A DNA stretch of 64,000 nucleotides from Dawidia cretensis (GCF_018598175.1 NZ_JAHESE010000022.1:1-64000), one strand, 5' to 3'. Shown: positions 20,914-30,453, counted from the first letter of the stretch. A program made the numbers and translations. Notes: generated by a model from the sequence alone, not told the origin.

Positions 20914-20942
20914 AAAGGATAGATTTTTCTATCCTTTTTTTA
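20914..20942 (+). terminator. Intrinsic terminator between the TPR gene and ribH
   Basis: A 9-bp stem AAAGGATAG (20914-20922) with CTATCCTTT (20929-20937) running into a T-tract to 20941. It closes the TPR-gene transcript. Confidence 0.8.
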
Positions 20943-20969
20943 TTTATACCCTAAACCCCCACCCTACAG

Positions 20970-21437
20970 ATGGCCGGTTCATTAACATCAGGAGATGTAG
21001 AAAGCAGTGTAGACCTCTCCAAAAAGAGATTCGCCATCGTCGTGGCGGAATGGAATCCTGAAATTACGGAAGCGCTTTATAGTGGCGCCGTAGAGTCGTT
21101 GCTCAAACACGGTGTCAGGAAAAAAGACATCATTCGCAAGAACGTACCCGGCACCTTCGAGCTCACTCTCGGCGCCCTCTGGCAAGCCGAAGAAAAGAAC
21201 ATCGACGCCGTACTCTGCCTGGGCTGCGTCATCCAGGGCGAGACCCCACACTTCGACTACATCTGCCAGGCCGTAGCCTACGGCATCACTGAAGTAAATA
21301 TCAAGACCCGCAAGCCCGTCATCTTCGGCGTATTGACAACCCTCGACAAACAACAAGCCTTCGACCGCGCCGGTGGCAAACACGGCAACAAAGGCGAAGA
21401 GGCGGCTCTAACAGCCATCAAGATGCTGAATTTCTAA
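20970..21437 (+). CDS. ribH: 6,7-dimethyl-8-ribityllumazine synthase
   Basis: A 155-residue lumazine synthase, the penultimate enzyme of riboflavin synthesis, which condenses a ribitylaminouracil with dihydroxybutanone phosphate. Visible motifs are FAIVVAEWNPEITEALYSGA (substrate site), VPGTFELTLGA, CLGCVIQGETPHFDYIC with the catalytic His of the ETPHFDY segment, and the C-terminal FGVLTTLDKQQAFDRAGG. The length is typical. It overlaps by 4 bases, tail to tail, with the decayed beta-barrel gene on the other strand. Confidence 0.96.
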   Translation: MAGSLTSGDVESSVDLSKKRFAIVVAEWNPEITEALYSGAVESLLKHGVRKKDIIRKNVPGTFELTLGALWQAEEKNIDAVLCLGCVIQGETPHFDYICQAVAYGITEVNIKTRKPVIFGVLTTLDKQQAFDRAGGKHGNKGEEAALTAIKMLNF

Positions 21438-22230
21438 AGGCTATAAGCATATCCGATCGTAGCCGTCACTGACCGCGTGGCGGCACGCTCGGCCATATCC
21501 CGCCGCTGCCAGATTGCATTGGCATTGAGGTTGTGTTTCTTTAAGAGCATATACGCCACATTATACCGCACATTCGTCACATCACCCTGCGACACGCCCG
21601 ATGTATAGCTCACGTTGTATGACACCGACAACCCCATCGTCACGGCCTTACTGAATACCTTTGCCCGGGCACCTACCGTAGGCCCGATGATCAGGAACTC
21701 ATCACCCCCCACGTGGTTGAACGTTGTGTTCACGGCCGCATTCAGTTGAATAGCCTCCGGCACAAACAACAGCCCATACGCCGTACTGAGATTGTAGAAC
21801 CGCGACAACGCCCCCGGTCGAATCACATCACCCTGCTTGTCGGCAGCCTCCTGAAAGCTCAGGTTTGTATTGATATTCTGACGCCGGTTCTCATTGTGGC
21901 TAAAGTCATACGTCATACTCAGCGACATGTTCTGCGACAGCTGCGTAAAATCCAGCGTATCCAGGTTGTCGTATGGCGTCTGCCCCTTGATATAGTCAAA
22001 CTGCGAACGGATGATCATATACGTCTGAAAGCTTGAATACGACAGCGATGTATTGAACCGGTCGCTCGGGGTATAGCTGATATTGGCCGAGCTCACAAAC
22101 CGCTTCGACGACTGCTCCTTGTTATGATCCAGGTCATCGCGCTGCACACCCCAGCTGGCCGCCACCGTAACCTTGTCTTTAAAAAGCGGGGGGCATACCG
22201 CAGCGTGACGTTCTCCAGGTGACATGCACC
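21434..22230 (-). pseudogene. C-terminal remnant of an outer-membrane beta-barrel protein
   Basis: The frame up to about 22177 encodes a convincing outer-membrane barrel: alternating amphipathic strands such as VTVAASWGVQRDDLDHNKEQ, FVSSANISYTPSDRFNTSL, NLSTAYGLLFVPEAIQLN and a C-terminal strand ending in aromatic YAYSL. Upstream, the same frame (open to 22363) turns into Cys-rich, low-plausibility sequence with no signal peptide. In another frame, 22190-22230 reads ENVTLRYAP, and one extra C in the six-base C-run (minus strand, 22193-22188) would join it to LFKDKV. I infer a gene that has lost its 5' part and carries a one-base deletion. Family assignment beyond 'Bacteroidota barrel' is not possible. 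Confidence 0.65.
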
Positions 22231-22363
22231 TCACCTTACATTCATAGGCACAAGTGGAATCTCCCGAACACCAGCAAACGAATACCGGATAATTCCGGTA
22301 TTTGCCAACGGCACTGAACCGGGCTGTCATTAAAAGAAATCTACCTGGCGTAAAGTTGTCCAC

Positions 22364-22708
22364 ATTTCATGCACATCTTTTTTTGAACACCAACGCATCT
22401 TTGCCGTAAATTCACTGCGGGTGTTAAGCCGATAGTCGTGTAACATATGGGTACTGGACAACTCCGGCATGAGCTTATCAACAGTCAGGATATTTAATAG
22501 ATATTGAATAGTTTATTAAATTATTATCAATAGATATTCAATACTATATAAGGTATTGAATACCTGTCTATAATATCTTTTTTAAAGAAAATTAATTTAT
22601 TCATAAGATAGACCCATAACCTCCTTTTGCTATATTCGCTTTATACACCCGTTATGACCCGGCGGCTGTTGTAGGTTAAATCATACGTTTTACTAAATCT
22701 ATAGTGTT
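22364..22708. other. AT-rich spacer, no gene recognised
   Basis: No convincing coding sequence on either strand. It holds the end of the truncated-gene junction, a strongly AT-rich core with TATTnAATA boxes (22491-22562) and, near the downstream gene, TATATTCGC at about 22632 as a weak -7-like element. Base composition differs sharply from the surrounding GC-rich genes. Confidence 0.6.
22491..22564. repeat. Cluster of TATTnAATA boxes
   Basis: Four 9-base palindromic boxes: TATTTAATA (22491), TATTGAATA (22502), TATTCAATA (22535) and TATTGAATA (22554), plus an 8/9 match TATTAAATT at 22514. Start-to-start spacings are 11, 33 and 19 bases. The second and third are each embedded in AATAGATATT(G/C)AATA. 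They could be operator sites for the downstream gene or remnants of a mobile-element end. There is no direct evidence for either. Confidence 0.5.
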
Positions 22709-23833
22709 ATGCCCTTTCTCGAAGGAATTACCTTTACTGGAAAACTAGCGGACTTGAGCGCCTACCGCATGCGCGGTTTTGACAAGATTATCGTACGCCG
22801 CAAAGGTGGCCCCAAGCCTGAACACATTCACAAAGGCGAAAATTTCGCTAACGTTCGTCGGACGATGTCCGAATTTGGCGGCTGCTCGCGAATGGGCAGG
22901 CATGTACGCCTGGCGTTGCTTCAGCTTCGCCACCTGTCCGACTATAACTTCGGCAGCGACATCAACAGCCTGATGCGCCAGGTACAGCTGCAAGACGGTA
23001 CCGGCGACTGGGGGAAACGCAACATTATACTCTCCGACCACGCCCGCATCCTGGAAGGTTTTCCGATGAACGAAACCAATCCGACGTTCGATTCGGTTAT
23101 TCGAAATCCCATATACTACACGATGGATCGTGCTACACGTACCGCGCAGTTGGATATACCCGAATTAAAGCGAAGCATTAATTATTTTCCTCAGAACAAC
23201 CACGCCATGTTTCGCATTGTCGTGACGCTCGGCATTGTACCTGATATGGCGTTTAATATACAGAAGAAAGAGTATTTGCCGCCAGCCTGGTATTCGGCAA
23301 AATTTTACTCACGCGAGGTCTCGACGGAGTGGTATCCTTCTCTCGAAGGTATGCCGGCGACAACGCTGACGATAGCAACAGATGCCCTGCCACCGGACGA
23401 CCAATGGACATTGATGTTATCGGTCGGCGTGGAGTATGGCGCATTTCGAGAGAACGGAAAGATAAAAGAGGTAGCGCGTTATGGGGCCGCGAAGATCCTG
23501 GCGTTGCGCGGAAGGAATGGATCGGATAATGATGATTTGCCGAACGAAGGAATCCACGACTCGGACGAGGCACCCGCAAAAGAACCGATAGAGCCCGATT
23601 TACCAGAGGAGCCTGCCGTTGCTGCGCATGAGGAGAAGTCATATCAGGCGCCCGAGGTGACGTATGTCTACACGACGAAAGAAAAGAACGTGGACAAAGT
23701 CGACGTTCGAGCCTATACGTATACGACGAAAGACAATAAAAAATCGGGTTGTTCGCATTTTTACAATTCAAATGCAACGTTTGCTTTTTCCTTTGCGTGT
23801 ATACTGGTTTACGAAACAAAAACAACCCATCCT
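22709..23833 (+). CDS. Conserved hypothetical protein of a Bacteroidota family, lacking its own stop codon
   Basis: The first 260 or so residues look like a real protein: MPFLEGITFTGKLADLSAYR, GFDKIIVRRKGGPKPEHI, RRTMSEFGGCSRMGRHVRLA, followed by beta-rich sequence. I recall similar proteins (GKLGDLSAY.M.G.DKI..R.KGGP) in Bacteroidota genomes, with no known function. After about residue 270 the sequence becomes acidic and low-complexity (DSDEAPAKEPIEPDLPEEPA). The frame has no stop and continues through what looks like intergenic DNA (about 23740-23833) into the next gene at 23834. A TAA at 23737-23739 lies in another frame, so a one-base indel may have removed the native stop. Confidence 0.65.
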
Positions 23834-24598
23834 ATGAGCGCTTTTGAAACCTTCCGCCAACTACACCAAAACGAAAAACCACTTGTCCTGGGCAACGCCT
23901 GGGACGTACACAGCGCCCGTCTATTCGAACAAAGCGGCTATGCGGCGGTGGGCACCTCCAGTCATGCGGTAGCACAGGTGTTAGGGTATGATGACGGCGA
24001 GAATGTGTCGTTCGATGACCTGCTGCGCCTGGCGCGGCGTACGGCAGAAGTCGTAAAGATCCCTGTAACGGTGGACCTGGAAGCCGGCTATGCACGCACG
24101 GCAGACGGCATTGTCGAGAATATCAAAAAGCTGCACGACGTCGGCGTGGCCGGTATCAACCTGGAAGATACTCTGCCGAACACAGCGGCACTTCGCCCGG
24201 CCGAAGAATTCCAGAAGCAATTATCGGCCATCATCAATAAAATGGCGCAGCAAAATATCAAGCTATTCATTAATACCCGTACGGATGGTTTTATCCTCGG
24301 ACTGGAAACGGCATTGGAAGAAACCACTACCCGAGCCAGGCTCTACGAGCAAACCGGCGTGCATGGCTTGTTTGTCCCTTGCATGATCGAGGAGAAAGAT
24401 ATTCGCGCCGTGACAAGCACGACCAAACTGCCCGTCAGCGTGATGTGTCTACCTACGCTTCCGGCGTTCGACGCGCTGGGAGCCTGGGGATTGAAACGCA
24501 TTAGCATGGGGCCTTTCGCTTACCGCTATGTAAACAAACAAGCAGAGGCGGCGATGAAGGACGTGTTGAGTGTAAATAGCTTCAAGCCTTTCTTTTAA
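23834..24598 (+). CDS. Isocitrate lyase / PEP mutase superfamily protein
   Basis: 254 residues from ATG 23834 (MSAFETFRQLHQNEKPLVLG). The fold's motifs are clear: NAWDVHSARLFEQSGYAAVG, the metal site DLEAGYARTADGIVENI, NLEDTLPNTAALRPAEEF, FINTRTDG and VSVMCLPTLPAFDALGAWG. It belongs to the small PEPM/2,3-dimethylmalate-lyase-like group that cleaves or rearranges C-C/C-P bonds of 2-oxo acids. The substrate cannot be assigned. The KKCGH motif of true isocitrate lyase is absent. The reading frame is continuous with the upstream hypothetical gene. A weak promoter (TTTG 23780, TACTGGTT 23802) precedes this start, so separate initiation is favoured over a fusion protein. Confidence 0.85.
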   Translation: MSAFETFRQLHQNEKPLVLGNAWDVHSARLFEQSGYAAVGTSSHAVAQVLGYDDGENVSFDDLLRLARRTAEVVKIPVTVDLEAGYARTADGIVENIKKLHDVGVAGINLEDTLPNTAALRPAEEFQKQLSAIINKMAQQNIKLFINTRTDGFILGLETALEETTTRARLYEQTGVHGLFVPCMIEEKDIRAVTSTTKLPVSVMCLPTLPAFDALGAWGLKRISMGPFAYRYVNKQAEAAMKDVLSVNSFKPFF

Positions 24599-24604
24599 GT
24601 ATAC

Positions 24605-25135
24605 TTAGGGCGGTGAAACTCTCTTCGCCCAAAGCTTTTTCCGTTCGACAATCAGGAACACCAGGAACGTGCCCCACAAGAGTACGGCAACCCCGATTTC
24701 AAACAGCGCGTCATTCCATGCGGATGCGACATTAAAAAATCGCAACGGGAAGGGTATCAGAAAGCCGAGCATTGTTGCAAACTTCAGGAAGTCTACCAAA
24801 GTTTTGGTACGCTTCATGATAACGTGAATGCCATAGGAAAGAAAAATTATTAACGGAGCTAGCATTAAAATCTGATCGGCTCCTGTCAAATGTAAAATCT
24901 TAAAGCAAACACCCAGCGCCAACACGCCCAATCCAATCTTGGCAAAGGAAAAATATGGGGTTCCCATGAAGGTACCGTTTAACAACATCATAATCACCGC
25001 AAGGAGAGTTGCAAAAACTCCGGAATAATCTGTACCACGCATAATGCAGGAATATTGAGGAATGAGCTCAATGAGGATTCCCTGAATCACCAGGAATGCT
25101 ATCGCGGCGATCAGAAGTTTATTCAGTATACTCAC
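24605..25135 (-). CDS. Polytopic membrane protein, unknown function
   Basis: A 176-residue protein with about five hydrophobic segments (near residues 5-23, 40-58, 66-83, 90-108, 145-163). The segment GVCFKILHLTGADQILMLA resembles the K-x-x-H-x-x-GA element seen in GldL-like and other small Bacteroidota membrane proteins, but the rest does not allow assignment. It is convergent with the PEPM-like gene (6 bases between stops) and has no obvious operon partner. Confidence 0.7.
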   Translation of the reverse strand: MSILNKLLIAAIAFLVIQGILIELIPQYSCIMRGTDYSGVFATLLAVIMMLLNGTFMGTPYFSFAKIGLGVLALGVCFKILHLTGADQILMLAPLIIFLSYGIHVIMKRTKTLVDFLKFATMLGFLIPFPLRFFNVASAWNDALFEIGVAVLLWGTFLVFLIVERKKLWAKRVSPP

Positions 25136-25242
25136 AGGCCTTAAAGTCTCAATTTATTCCGTAAATACCAACTCCAGGGTTTTAGCCCCGGGGTGGATCT
25201 CCCCCGATGCAGACATCAAAATATTTACGGTGTTATCGATGG

Positions 25243-25274
25243 TTGTTTTTTTGGGGAGAATGATTGTAAATTTG
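25243..25274 (+). promoter_or_regulatory. Candidate promoter of the 68-residue membrane protein
   Basis: TTG (25243-25245), a 21-base spacer and TAAATTTG (25267-25274), a full match to TAnnTTTG. It ends only 5 bases before the ATG at 25280, implying a leaderless or very short-leader message. Confidence 0.5.
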
Positions 25275-25279
25275 AAGTT

Positions 25280-25486
25280 ATGGTAATCGTAAATATCCGC
25301 CTCATCCTTTCCATTGTCGTGATGATACTCAATGGGGTTTTGGTGTTTGCCTTCATTTTTTTTCTCTTGAAAGGACTGATTACCGACGACCGAAAACAAT
25401 TTACCAAAATGATGGTAGCGGTGATCGCTTTGGTTTTAGTAAATCTTCTGAATTGGTTTGTCTTTTTCAGTCGCATCGTTTTTTGA
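25280..25486 (+). CDS. Small two-span membrane protein, unknown function
   Basis: 68 residues from ATG 25280: MVIVNIRLILSIVVMILNGV begins a first transmembrane helix, LLKGLITDDRKQFTKMMVA forms a short charged loop, and AVIALVLVNLLNWFVFFSRI the second. The frame is open further upstream to 25193, but that extension is Cys-rich, lacks hydrophobic pattern and contains the promoter, so the internal Met is chosen. No family is recognised. It stands alone between two minus-strand genes. Confidence 0.55.
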   Translation: MVIVNIRLILSIVVMILNGVLVFAFIFFLLKGLITDDRKQFTKMMVAVIALVLVNLLNWFVFFSRIVF

Positions 25487-25681
25487 GACAACCGTAGCTA
25501 TTGACGATGACGTTAACCAATGCAAAGACCAGCAATTGAAATTGGTTCAGGTCGTCTCGTAAAACACATGAAAGTCATCGTGCCAAAAAATTGGAATTGA
25601 TGCGTAGACACCCGCTGCCTCAATATGTTCGTGTATTTCCATTGCGACCCTTTTTTCTCGTCAGCCTATATCTGTTGTCAT

Positions 25682-25714
25682 AAAAAAAGCCAGTGTAGAC
25701 CACTGGCTTTTCTA
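25682..25714 (-). terminator. Intrinsic terminator after icd
   Basis: A 10-bp perfect stem (25686-25695 with 25701-25710) with a 5-base loop. On the minus strand it is followed by a T-run (TTTTTTT when the stem-closing bases are counted). It lies 18 bases behind the icd stop. Confidence 0.85.
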
Positions 25715-25731
25715 TTATTGGAAATCTGCGA

Positions 25732-26958
25732 TTAGAAGTTCTTCACCACTTCTTGTCCAAACTCCGAGCACTTCAGCAGTGTAGCGCCTTCCATCTGACG
25801 GTGGAAGTCGTACGTTACTTTTTTGCTGTTGATAGCGCCTTCGAGACCTTTGATGATCAGGTCGGCAGCTTCTTGCCAGCCCATGTACTCGAGCATCATA
25901 ACACCTGATAGGATTACCGAGCCTGGGTTTACTTTGTCCTGGCCGGCGTACTTGGGTGCTGTGCCGTGAGTTGCTTCGAAGATGGCGTGGCCGGTGATGT
26001 AGTTGACGTTACCGCCCGGGGCGATACCGATGCCGCCTACGATGGCAGCGAGCGCGTCAGAGATATAGTCGCCATTGAGGTTCAACGTGGCCACTACTGA
26101 ATACTCGTCGGGGCGTAATAAGATTTGTTGCAGGAAGGCGTCGGCGATGGCGTCTTTGATCACGATCTTGTGACCGTCTTTTTCAATGACTTGCCAAGGG
26201 CCGCCGTCGAGGTCTTTTGCACCGAATTCGCTTTTCGCCAGGGCATATCCCCAGTCGCGGAAACCGCCTTCGGTAAATTTCATGATGTTGCCTTTGTGTA
26301 CCAGGGTTACGCTGGGCTTCTTCTGGGCAATGGCAAACTCGATGGCCGAGCGCACGAGGCGTTCTGTACCTTCTTTTGACACGGGCTTGATGCCGATGCC
26401 GGATGTCTGCGGGAAGCGGATCTTCTTGTACAGCTTCGAATAGTTTTCTTCAAAGATCTTCAGGAATTTCTTGACGTCTTCGCTGCCTTCCTGGAATTCG
26501 ATGCCGGCATAGATATCTTCTGTGTTTTCGCGGAAGATAACCATGTCTGTTTTGTGGGGCTCTTTTACCGGTGACGGTACACCTTTAAACCACCGTACTG
26601 GCCGTACGCAGGCATACAGGTCAAGCTCCTGGCGCAGGGCTACGTTCAGAGAACGGATACCACCGCCTACGGGCGTGGTCAGGGGGCCTTTGATACCCAC
26701 CAGGTACTCGCGGAAAATCGTCAGCGTCTCTTCCGGCAGCCAGTTGCCGGTTTGGTTAAAGGCTTTCTCACCAGCCAGGGTCTCTTTCCAGTTGATTTTA
26801 CGCTTGCCGTTGTAGGCTTTCTCAACTGCTTTATCGAATACGTACTTGGATGCTGGCCAGATGTCTACGCCGGTACCGTCACCTTCGATAAAAGGAATCG
26901 TCGGATTATCGGGCACGTTGAGTTTGCCGTTGCTGATGCTGATTTTCTGATCGCTCAT
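25732..26958 (-). CDS. icd: Isocitrate dehydrogenase (NADP-type)
   Basis: 408 residues from ATG 26958 ([20 protein letters not shown]). It oxidatively decarboxylates isocitrate to 2-oxoglutarate in the TCA cycle. The substrate site [20 protein letters not shown] carries the regulatory Ser of the E. coli enzyme, arginines lie in VRPVRWFKG, metal-binding aspartates are in [17 protein letters not shown], and the cofactor loop is [20 protein letters not shown]. An upstream Met (27015) would add 19 non-conserved residues. It is a single-gene unit with its own terminator. Confidence 0.94.
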   Translation of the reverse strand: MSDQKISISNGKLNVPDNPTIPFIEGDGTGVDIWPASKYVFDKAVEKAYNGKRKINWKETLAGEKAFNQTGNWLPEETLTIFREYLVGIKGPLTTPVGGGIRSLNVALRQELDLYACVRPVRWFKGVPSPVKEPHKTDMVIFRENTEDIYAGIEFQEGSEDVKKFLKIFEENYSKLYKKIRFPQTSGIGIKPVSKEGTERLVRSAIEFAIAQKKPSVTLVHKGNIMKFTEGGFRDWGYALAKSEFGAKDLDGGPWQVIEKDGHKIVIKDAIADAFLQQILLRPDEYSVVATLNLNGDYISDALAAIVGGIGIAPGGNVNYITGHAIFEATHGTAPKYAGQDKVNPGSVILSGVMMLEYMGWQEAADLIIKGLEGAINSKKVTYDFHRQMEGATLLKCSEFGQEVVKNF

Positions 26959-27118
26959 TTTACTATATTGTTTATTAGTTACGTGTATTTGTGATTTGGG
27001 TGTGTACGTGTGCACGTCCTCACGTATGACCTGCCTTTGATTTGGGCGCGGAAAATTAAAAAATTAAGTACAGAAATGAAGATATTTTGTGTTCATTCGT
27101 TTCTCTAGAAAGTAAACT

Positions 27119-27697
27119 ATGAAAGCCTTTTTTTGCATTCTGCCACTGTTTTTTCTCTTTCAGGCACACACACCCGCGGAACGCCCGTCCACAGCCGAAA
27201 TCTGCCTTTCGGGCGAAGAAAAGAAATTGTACGACCTGATCATGGCCTACCGGAAGACAAAGGGATTGCCACCGATTCCGCTGTCGGCCAAGCTCACCCA
27301 GGTAGCCCAAACCCACGCCCGCGACCTGTCGGAGAACTACACGTTCAACCCCACTAATAAATGTAATCCGCACAGCTGGTCGAAAAAGGGCGCCTGGAGC
27401 TCGTGCTGCTACACCAGCGATCATGCCCAGGCGCAGTGTATGTGGGACAAACCCAAGGAGATTGCCGGCTACGAGTCGGAAGGCTACGAAATTGCCTACT
27501 ACGGGTCAGCCGGTTCCAAAGCCGAGGAAGCGCTGGAAGGCTGGAAAAAAAGCCCCGGTCACAACCCGCTGATCATCAACAGCGACACCTGGAGTCAGCT
27601 GACCTGGAAGGGAATCGGCATCGGCCTCTATAAAGAGTATGGTCTGGTGTGGTTCGGTGCGTTGGAAGACGCTACGCCGATAAAAGTGTGCAAATAA
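27119..27697 (+). CDS. Exported CAP-domain (SCP/PR-1-like) protein
   Basis: A 192-residue protein with an N-terminal signal peptide (KAFFCILPLFFLFQAHT, cleavage near residue 18). The CAP fold is recognisable: LYDLIMAYRKTKGLPPIPLS, VAQTHARDLSEN, NPHSW (the CAP His), EIAGYESEGYEIAYYG, ALEGWKKSPGHNPLIIN and WKGIGIGLYKEYGLVWFG. It has seven cysteines in the mature part, including CC and KC/QC positions, which is more than most bacterial CAP proteins and suggests disulfides. The substrate is unknown. It lies alone between icd and clpB. Confidence 0.85.
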   Translation: MKAFFCILPLFFLFQAHTPAERPSTAEICLSGEEKKLYDLIMAYRKTKGLPPIPLSAKLTQVAQTHARDLSENYTFNPTNKCNPHSWSKKGAWSSCCYTSDHAQAQCMWDKPKEIAGYESEGYEIAYYGSAGSKAEEALEGWKKSPGHNPLIINSDTWSQLTWKGIGIGLYKEYGLVWFGALEDATPIKVCK

Positions 27698-27834
27698 AGA
27701 ATGGCTGCACATCGGTCATTCTGTCCTTTTTCTTCCCCTTTAGGCTGACTTTTCTGCCATAAGTGCATGAATTCCATTCAAATTTGAAGTGGAGTGTGAT
27801 TTGATTACCCTCTTCGGAGGAAAATAGTAGCATT

Positions 27835-30453
27835 ATGAACTTTGATAAATTCACCATAAAATCTCAAGAGGCACTGCAGAAGTCAGCCGAGCTTGCCATG
27901 GGCAACCAGCAGCAAGCGATCGAGCCGGGCCACGTGCTGAAGGCGATCCTCGAGACGGACGAGAACGTTTCGGGCTACTTGTTTAAGAAGCTCAACATTA
28001 ATAGTACGATCCTGGAAAACCGTCTGGAGGAGATCATCCAGGGCTACCCCCGCGTGACGGGTCAGCAGCCGTATCTGTCATCGGGCACCAACACGGTGTT
28101 GCAGAACGCACAGAAAGAGCTGCGCGAATTTAAAGACGAATATGTAGCCGTCGAGCACTTGTTGCTGGCATTGCTGGACACAAAGGACAAGGTGTCGACG
28201 GTGATGAAGGATACTGGCTTCGAGCGGAGCGGATTGATCAAGGCGATCAAGGAATTGCGCGGTGGCAACACGGTTACCGATCAAAACGCGGAAGCGAAGT
28301 ATAAATCACTGGAGCGCTATTCAAAGAACCTGAACGAGCTTGCCAAGCGTGGTAAGATCGATCCGGTCATTGGCCGCGACGAAGAGATTCGCCGTGTGTT
28401 GCAGATTCTGTCACGTCGTACCAAGAATAACCCCATTTTGTTAGGTGAGCCTGGTGTCGGTAAGACGGCGATTGTGGAAGGCATGGCGCAGCGTATTGTT
28501 GACGGCGATGTGCCGGAGAACCTGCGCGAGAAAATTCTGGTGTCGTTGGACATGGGCTTGTTGGTGGCAGGCGCGAAGTATAAAGGCGAGTTTGAAGAAC
28601 GCCTGAAGGCGGTCATTAAAGAGGTGACCGACTCCAACGGTCAGATTATTCTTTTTATTGACGAGATCCACACCTTGATCGGTGCAGGGGGTGGTGGCGA
28701 AGGTGCCATGGATGCCGCCAACTTGCTTAAGCCTGCGTTGGCCCGCGGCGAACTGCATGCGATCGGTGCCACTACATTAAAGGAGTATCAGAAGTATATC
28801 GAGAAGGACAAGGCGCTGGAACGTCGCTTCCAGTCTGTTATGGTAGACGAGCCTTCGGTAGAAGATTCGATCTCGATTCTGCGTGGTATAAAAGATAAAT
28901 ATGAGCTGCACCACGGGGTGCGGATCAAAGACGACGCGGTCATTGCTTCGGTCGAATTGTCGAGCCGCTATATCAGCGACCGCTTCCTGCCCGACAAGGC
29001 CATTGACTTGATGGACGAAGCGGCTGCCAAGCTGCGCCTGGAAATGGACTCGCTGCCGGAAGAGCTCGACGAATTGAATCGTAAGATCATGCAGCTCGAG
29101 ATCGAGCGTGAAGCGATCCGTCGTGAAAAAGATAAAGAAAAAGAGGCTGTGCTGAGCAAGGACATTGCGGAGCTTTCGGAGCAACGTAATTCGCTCAAGG
29201 CGAAGTGGGAAAGTGAAAAAGAGGTGGTGCATGGCATTCAGAAAGCGAAAGAAGATATTGACAAGCTGAAGTTCGAAGCCGAGCAGGCTGAGAAGGCTGG
29301 TGATTATGGTAAGGTGGCTGAGATCCGTTACGGTAAAATTACCGAGGCGGAAAAACGCCTGAACGAGTACCAGCAGAAGATGAAGGACATGCAAGGCGAG
29401 AAGTCGCTGTTGAAAGAAGAAGTAGACAGCGAGGATATTGCCGAAGTTGTAGCGAAGTGGACGGGTATACCGGTATCCAAGATGTTGCAGAGCGACCGCG
29501 AAAAATTGCTGCAACTGGAAGAGGAGTTAAGCCGGCGTGTCGCCGGGCAGGAGGAAGCGATTCGTGCGTTGAGCGACGCGGTGCGTAGAAGTCGCGCCGG
29601 TCTGCAAGATCCGAAGCGGCCCATTGGCTCGTTTATCTTTATGGGTACAACGGGGGTCGGCAAGACGGAGCTTTCGAAGGCGCTGGCCGATTATCTCTTC
29701 AACGACGAGAACGCGATGGTGCGGATCGACATGAGCGAGTACCAGGAGCGTCACAGCGTAAGCCGTTTGATCGGCGCGCCTCCGGGCTACGTAGGTTACG
29801 ATGAAGGTGGTCAGCTGACAGAGTCCGTGCGCAGAAAGCCGTACTCGGTCATTCTGCTGGACGAGATCGAGAAGGCACACCCGGATGTTTTTAACATCTT
29901 GCTGCAAGTGCTCGATGAAGGCCGTCTGACCGATAACAAAGGACGCGTGGCGAACTTTAAGAACACGATCATTATCATGACAACCAACATCGGCTCGCAG
30001 ATCATTCAGGAGAACTTCGAGAAGATCAACGATACGAACTTCTTCGATGTGCTGGAAGAGACGAAAGAAGAGGTGTTGAGCCTGTTGAAGAAGTCTGTGC
30101 GGCCGGAGTTTGTGAACCGCATCGATGAGATCATTATGTTCCGTCCGTTGAGCCAGCAAGACATTCGCAAGATTGTGGACATACAGGTGGACATCGTGCG
30201 CAAGCGCCTGGAAGAAGCCGGTGTACGCATCGAAGTTTCGGATGCGGCACGCGATCGCCTCGCGTACCTGGGCTTCGATCCGCAGTACGGTGCACGCCCG
30301 CTGAAGCGCGTGTTGCAGCGTGAGCTGTTGAACGAGCTCTCCAAACAGATTCTTGCCGGTAAAGTTCAGAAGGACTCGGTGATTTTCATCGACCTGAAGA
30401 ACGGCGTAGAGTTTGTGTTTGAGAACGGCGAGCTGATGCCTGCTATAAATTAA
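27835..30453 (+). CDS. clpB: ATP-dependent disaggregase ClpB
   Basis: An 872-residue Hsp100 that reactivates aggregated proteins with DnaK. The N-domain repeat pair spans about residues 1-150, nucleotide-binding domain 1 has GEPGVGKT near residue 205, the coiled-coil M-domain is about residues 405-530 (charged heptads), and domain 2 has GTTGVGKT near residue 603 with sensor [16 protein letters not shown]. It lacks the IGF/LGF loop of ClpP partners as expected. Upstream, TTTG (27783) and TACCCTCT (27806) with 19 bases between could be a weak housekeeping promoter. No CIRCE element was seen. Confidence 0.97.
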   Translation: MNFDKFTIKSQEALQKSAELAMGNQQQAIEPGHVLKAILETDENVSGYLFKKLNINSTILENRLEEIIQGYPRVTGQQPYLSSGTNTVLQNAQKELREFKDEYVAVEHLLLALLDTKDKVSTVMKDTGFERSGLIKAIKELRGGNTVTDQNAEAKYKSLERYSKNLNELAKRGKIDPVIGRDEEIRRVLQILSRRTKNNPILLGEPGVGKTAIVEGMAQRIVDGDVPENLREKILVSLDMGLLVAGAKYKGEFEERLKAVIKEVTDSNGQIILFIDEIHTLIGAGGGGEGAMDAANLLKPALARGELHAIGATTLKEYQKYIEKDKALERRFQSVMVDEPSVEDSISILRGIKDKYELHHGVRIKDDAVIASVELSSRYISDRFLPDKAIDLMDEAAAKLRLEMDSLPEELDELNRKIMQLEIEREAIRREKDKEKEAVLSKDIAELSEQRNSLKAKWESEKEVVHGIQKAKEDIDKLKFEAEQAEKAGDYGKVAEIRYGKITEAEKRLNEYQQKMKDMQGEKSLLKEEVDSEDIAEVVAKWTGIPVSKMLQSDREKLLQLEEELSRRVAGQEEAIRALSDAVRRSRAGLQDPKRPIGSFIFMGTTGVGKTELSKALADYLFNDENAMVRIDMSEYQERHSVSRLIGAPPGYVGYDEGGQLTESVRRKPYSVILLDEIEKAHPDVFNILLQVLDEGRLTDNKGRVANFKNTIIIMTTNIGSQIIQENFEKINDTNFFDVLEETKEEVLSLLKKSVRPEFVNRIDEIIMFRPLSQQDIRKIVDIQVDIVRKRLEEAGVRIEVSDAARDRLAYLGFDPQYGARPLKRVLQRELLNELSKQILAGKVQKDSVIFIDLKNGVEFVFENGELMPAIN

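Noticed and set aside
22178-22363. The first 60 or so codons of the minus-strand frame at 21434-22363 as a genuine N-terminus
   Set aside because: Cys-rich, no signal peptide for an outer-membrane protein, and better explained as accidental frame beyond a truncation point.
23253-23825. A 190-codon minus-strand frame opposite the hypothetical gene
   Set aside because: Arg/Ser/Pro-rich complement of the acidic tail, with no hallmark of a real protein. Considered because the plus-strand gene is irregular, but not supported.
25154-25399. An 81-codon minus-strand frame overlapping the small membrane protein
   Set aside because: Asp/His/Lys-rich sequence with no pattern. The plus-strand frame has two hydrophobic helices and a promoter box.
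27698-27834. A CIRCE or other heat-shock operator in front of clpB
   Set aside because: No TTAGCACTC-N9-GAGTGCTAA palindrome or similar was seen. Only a weak housekeeping-like promoter is visible.
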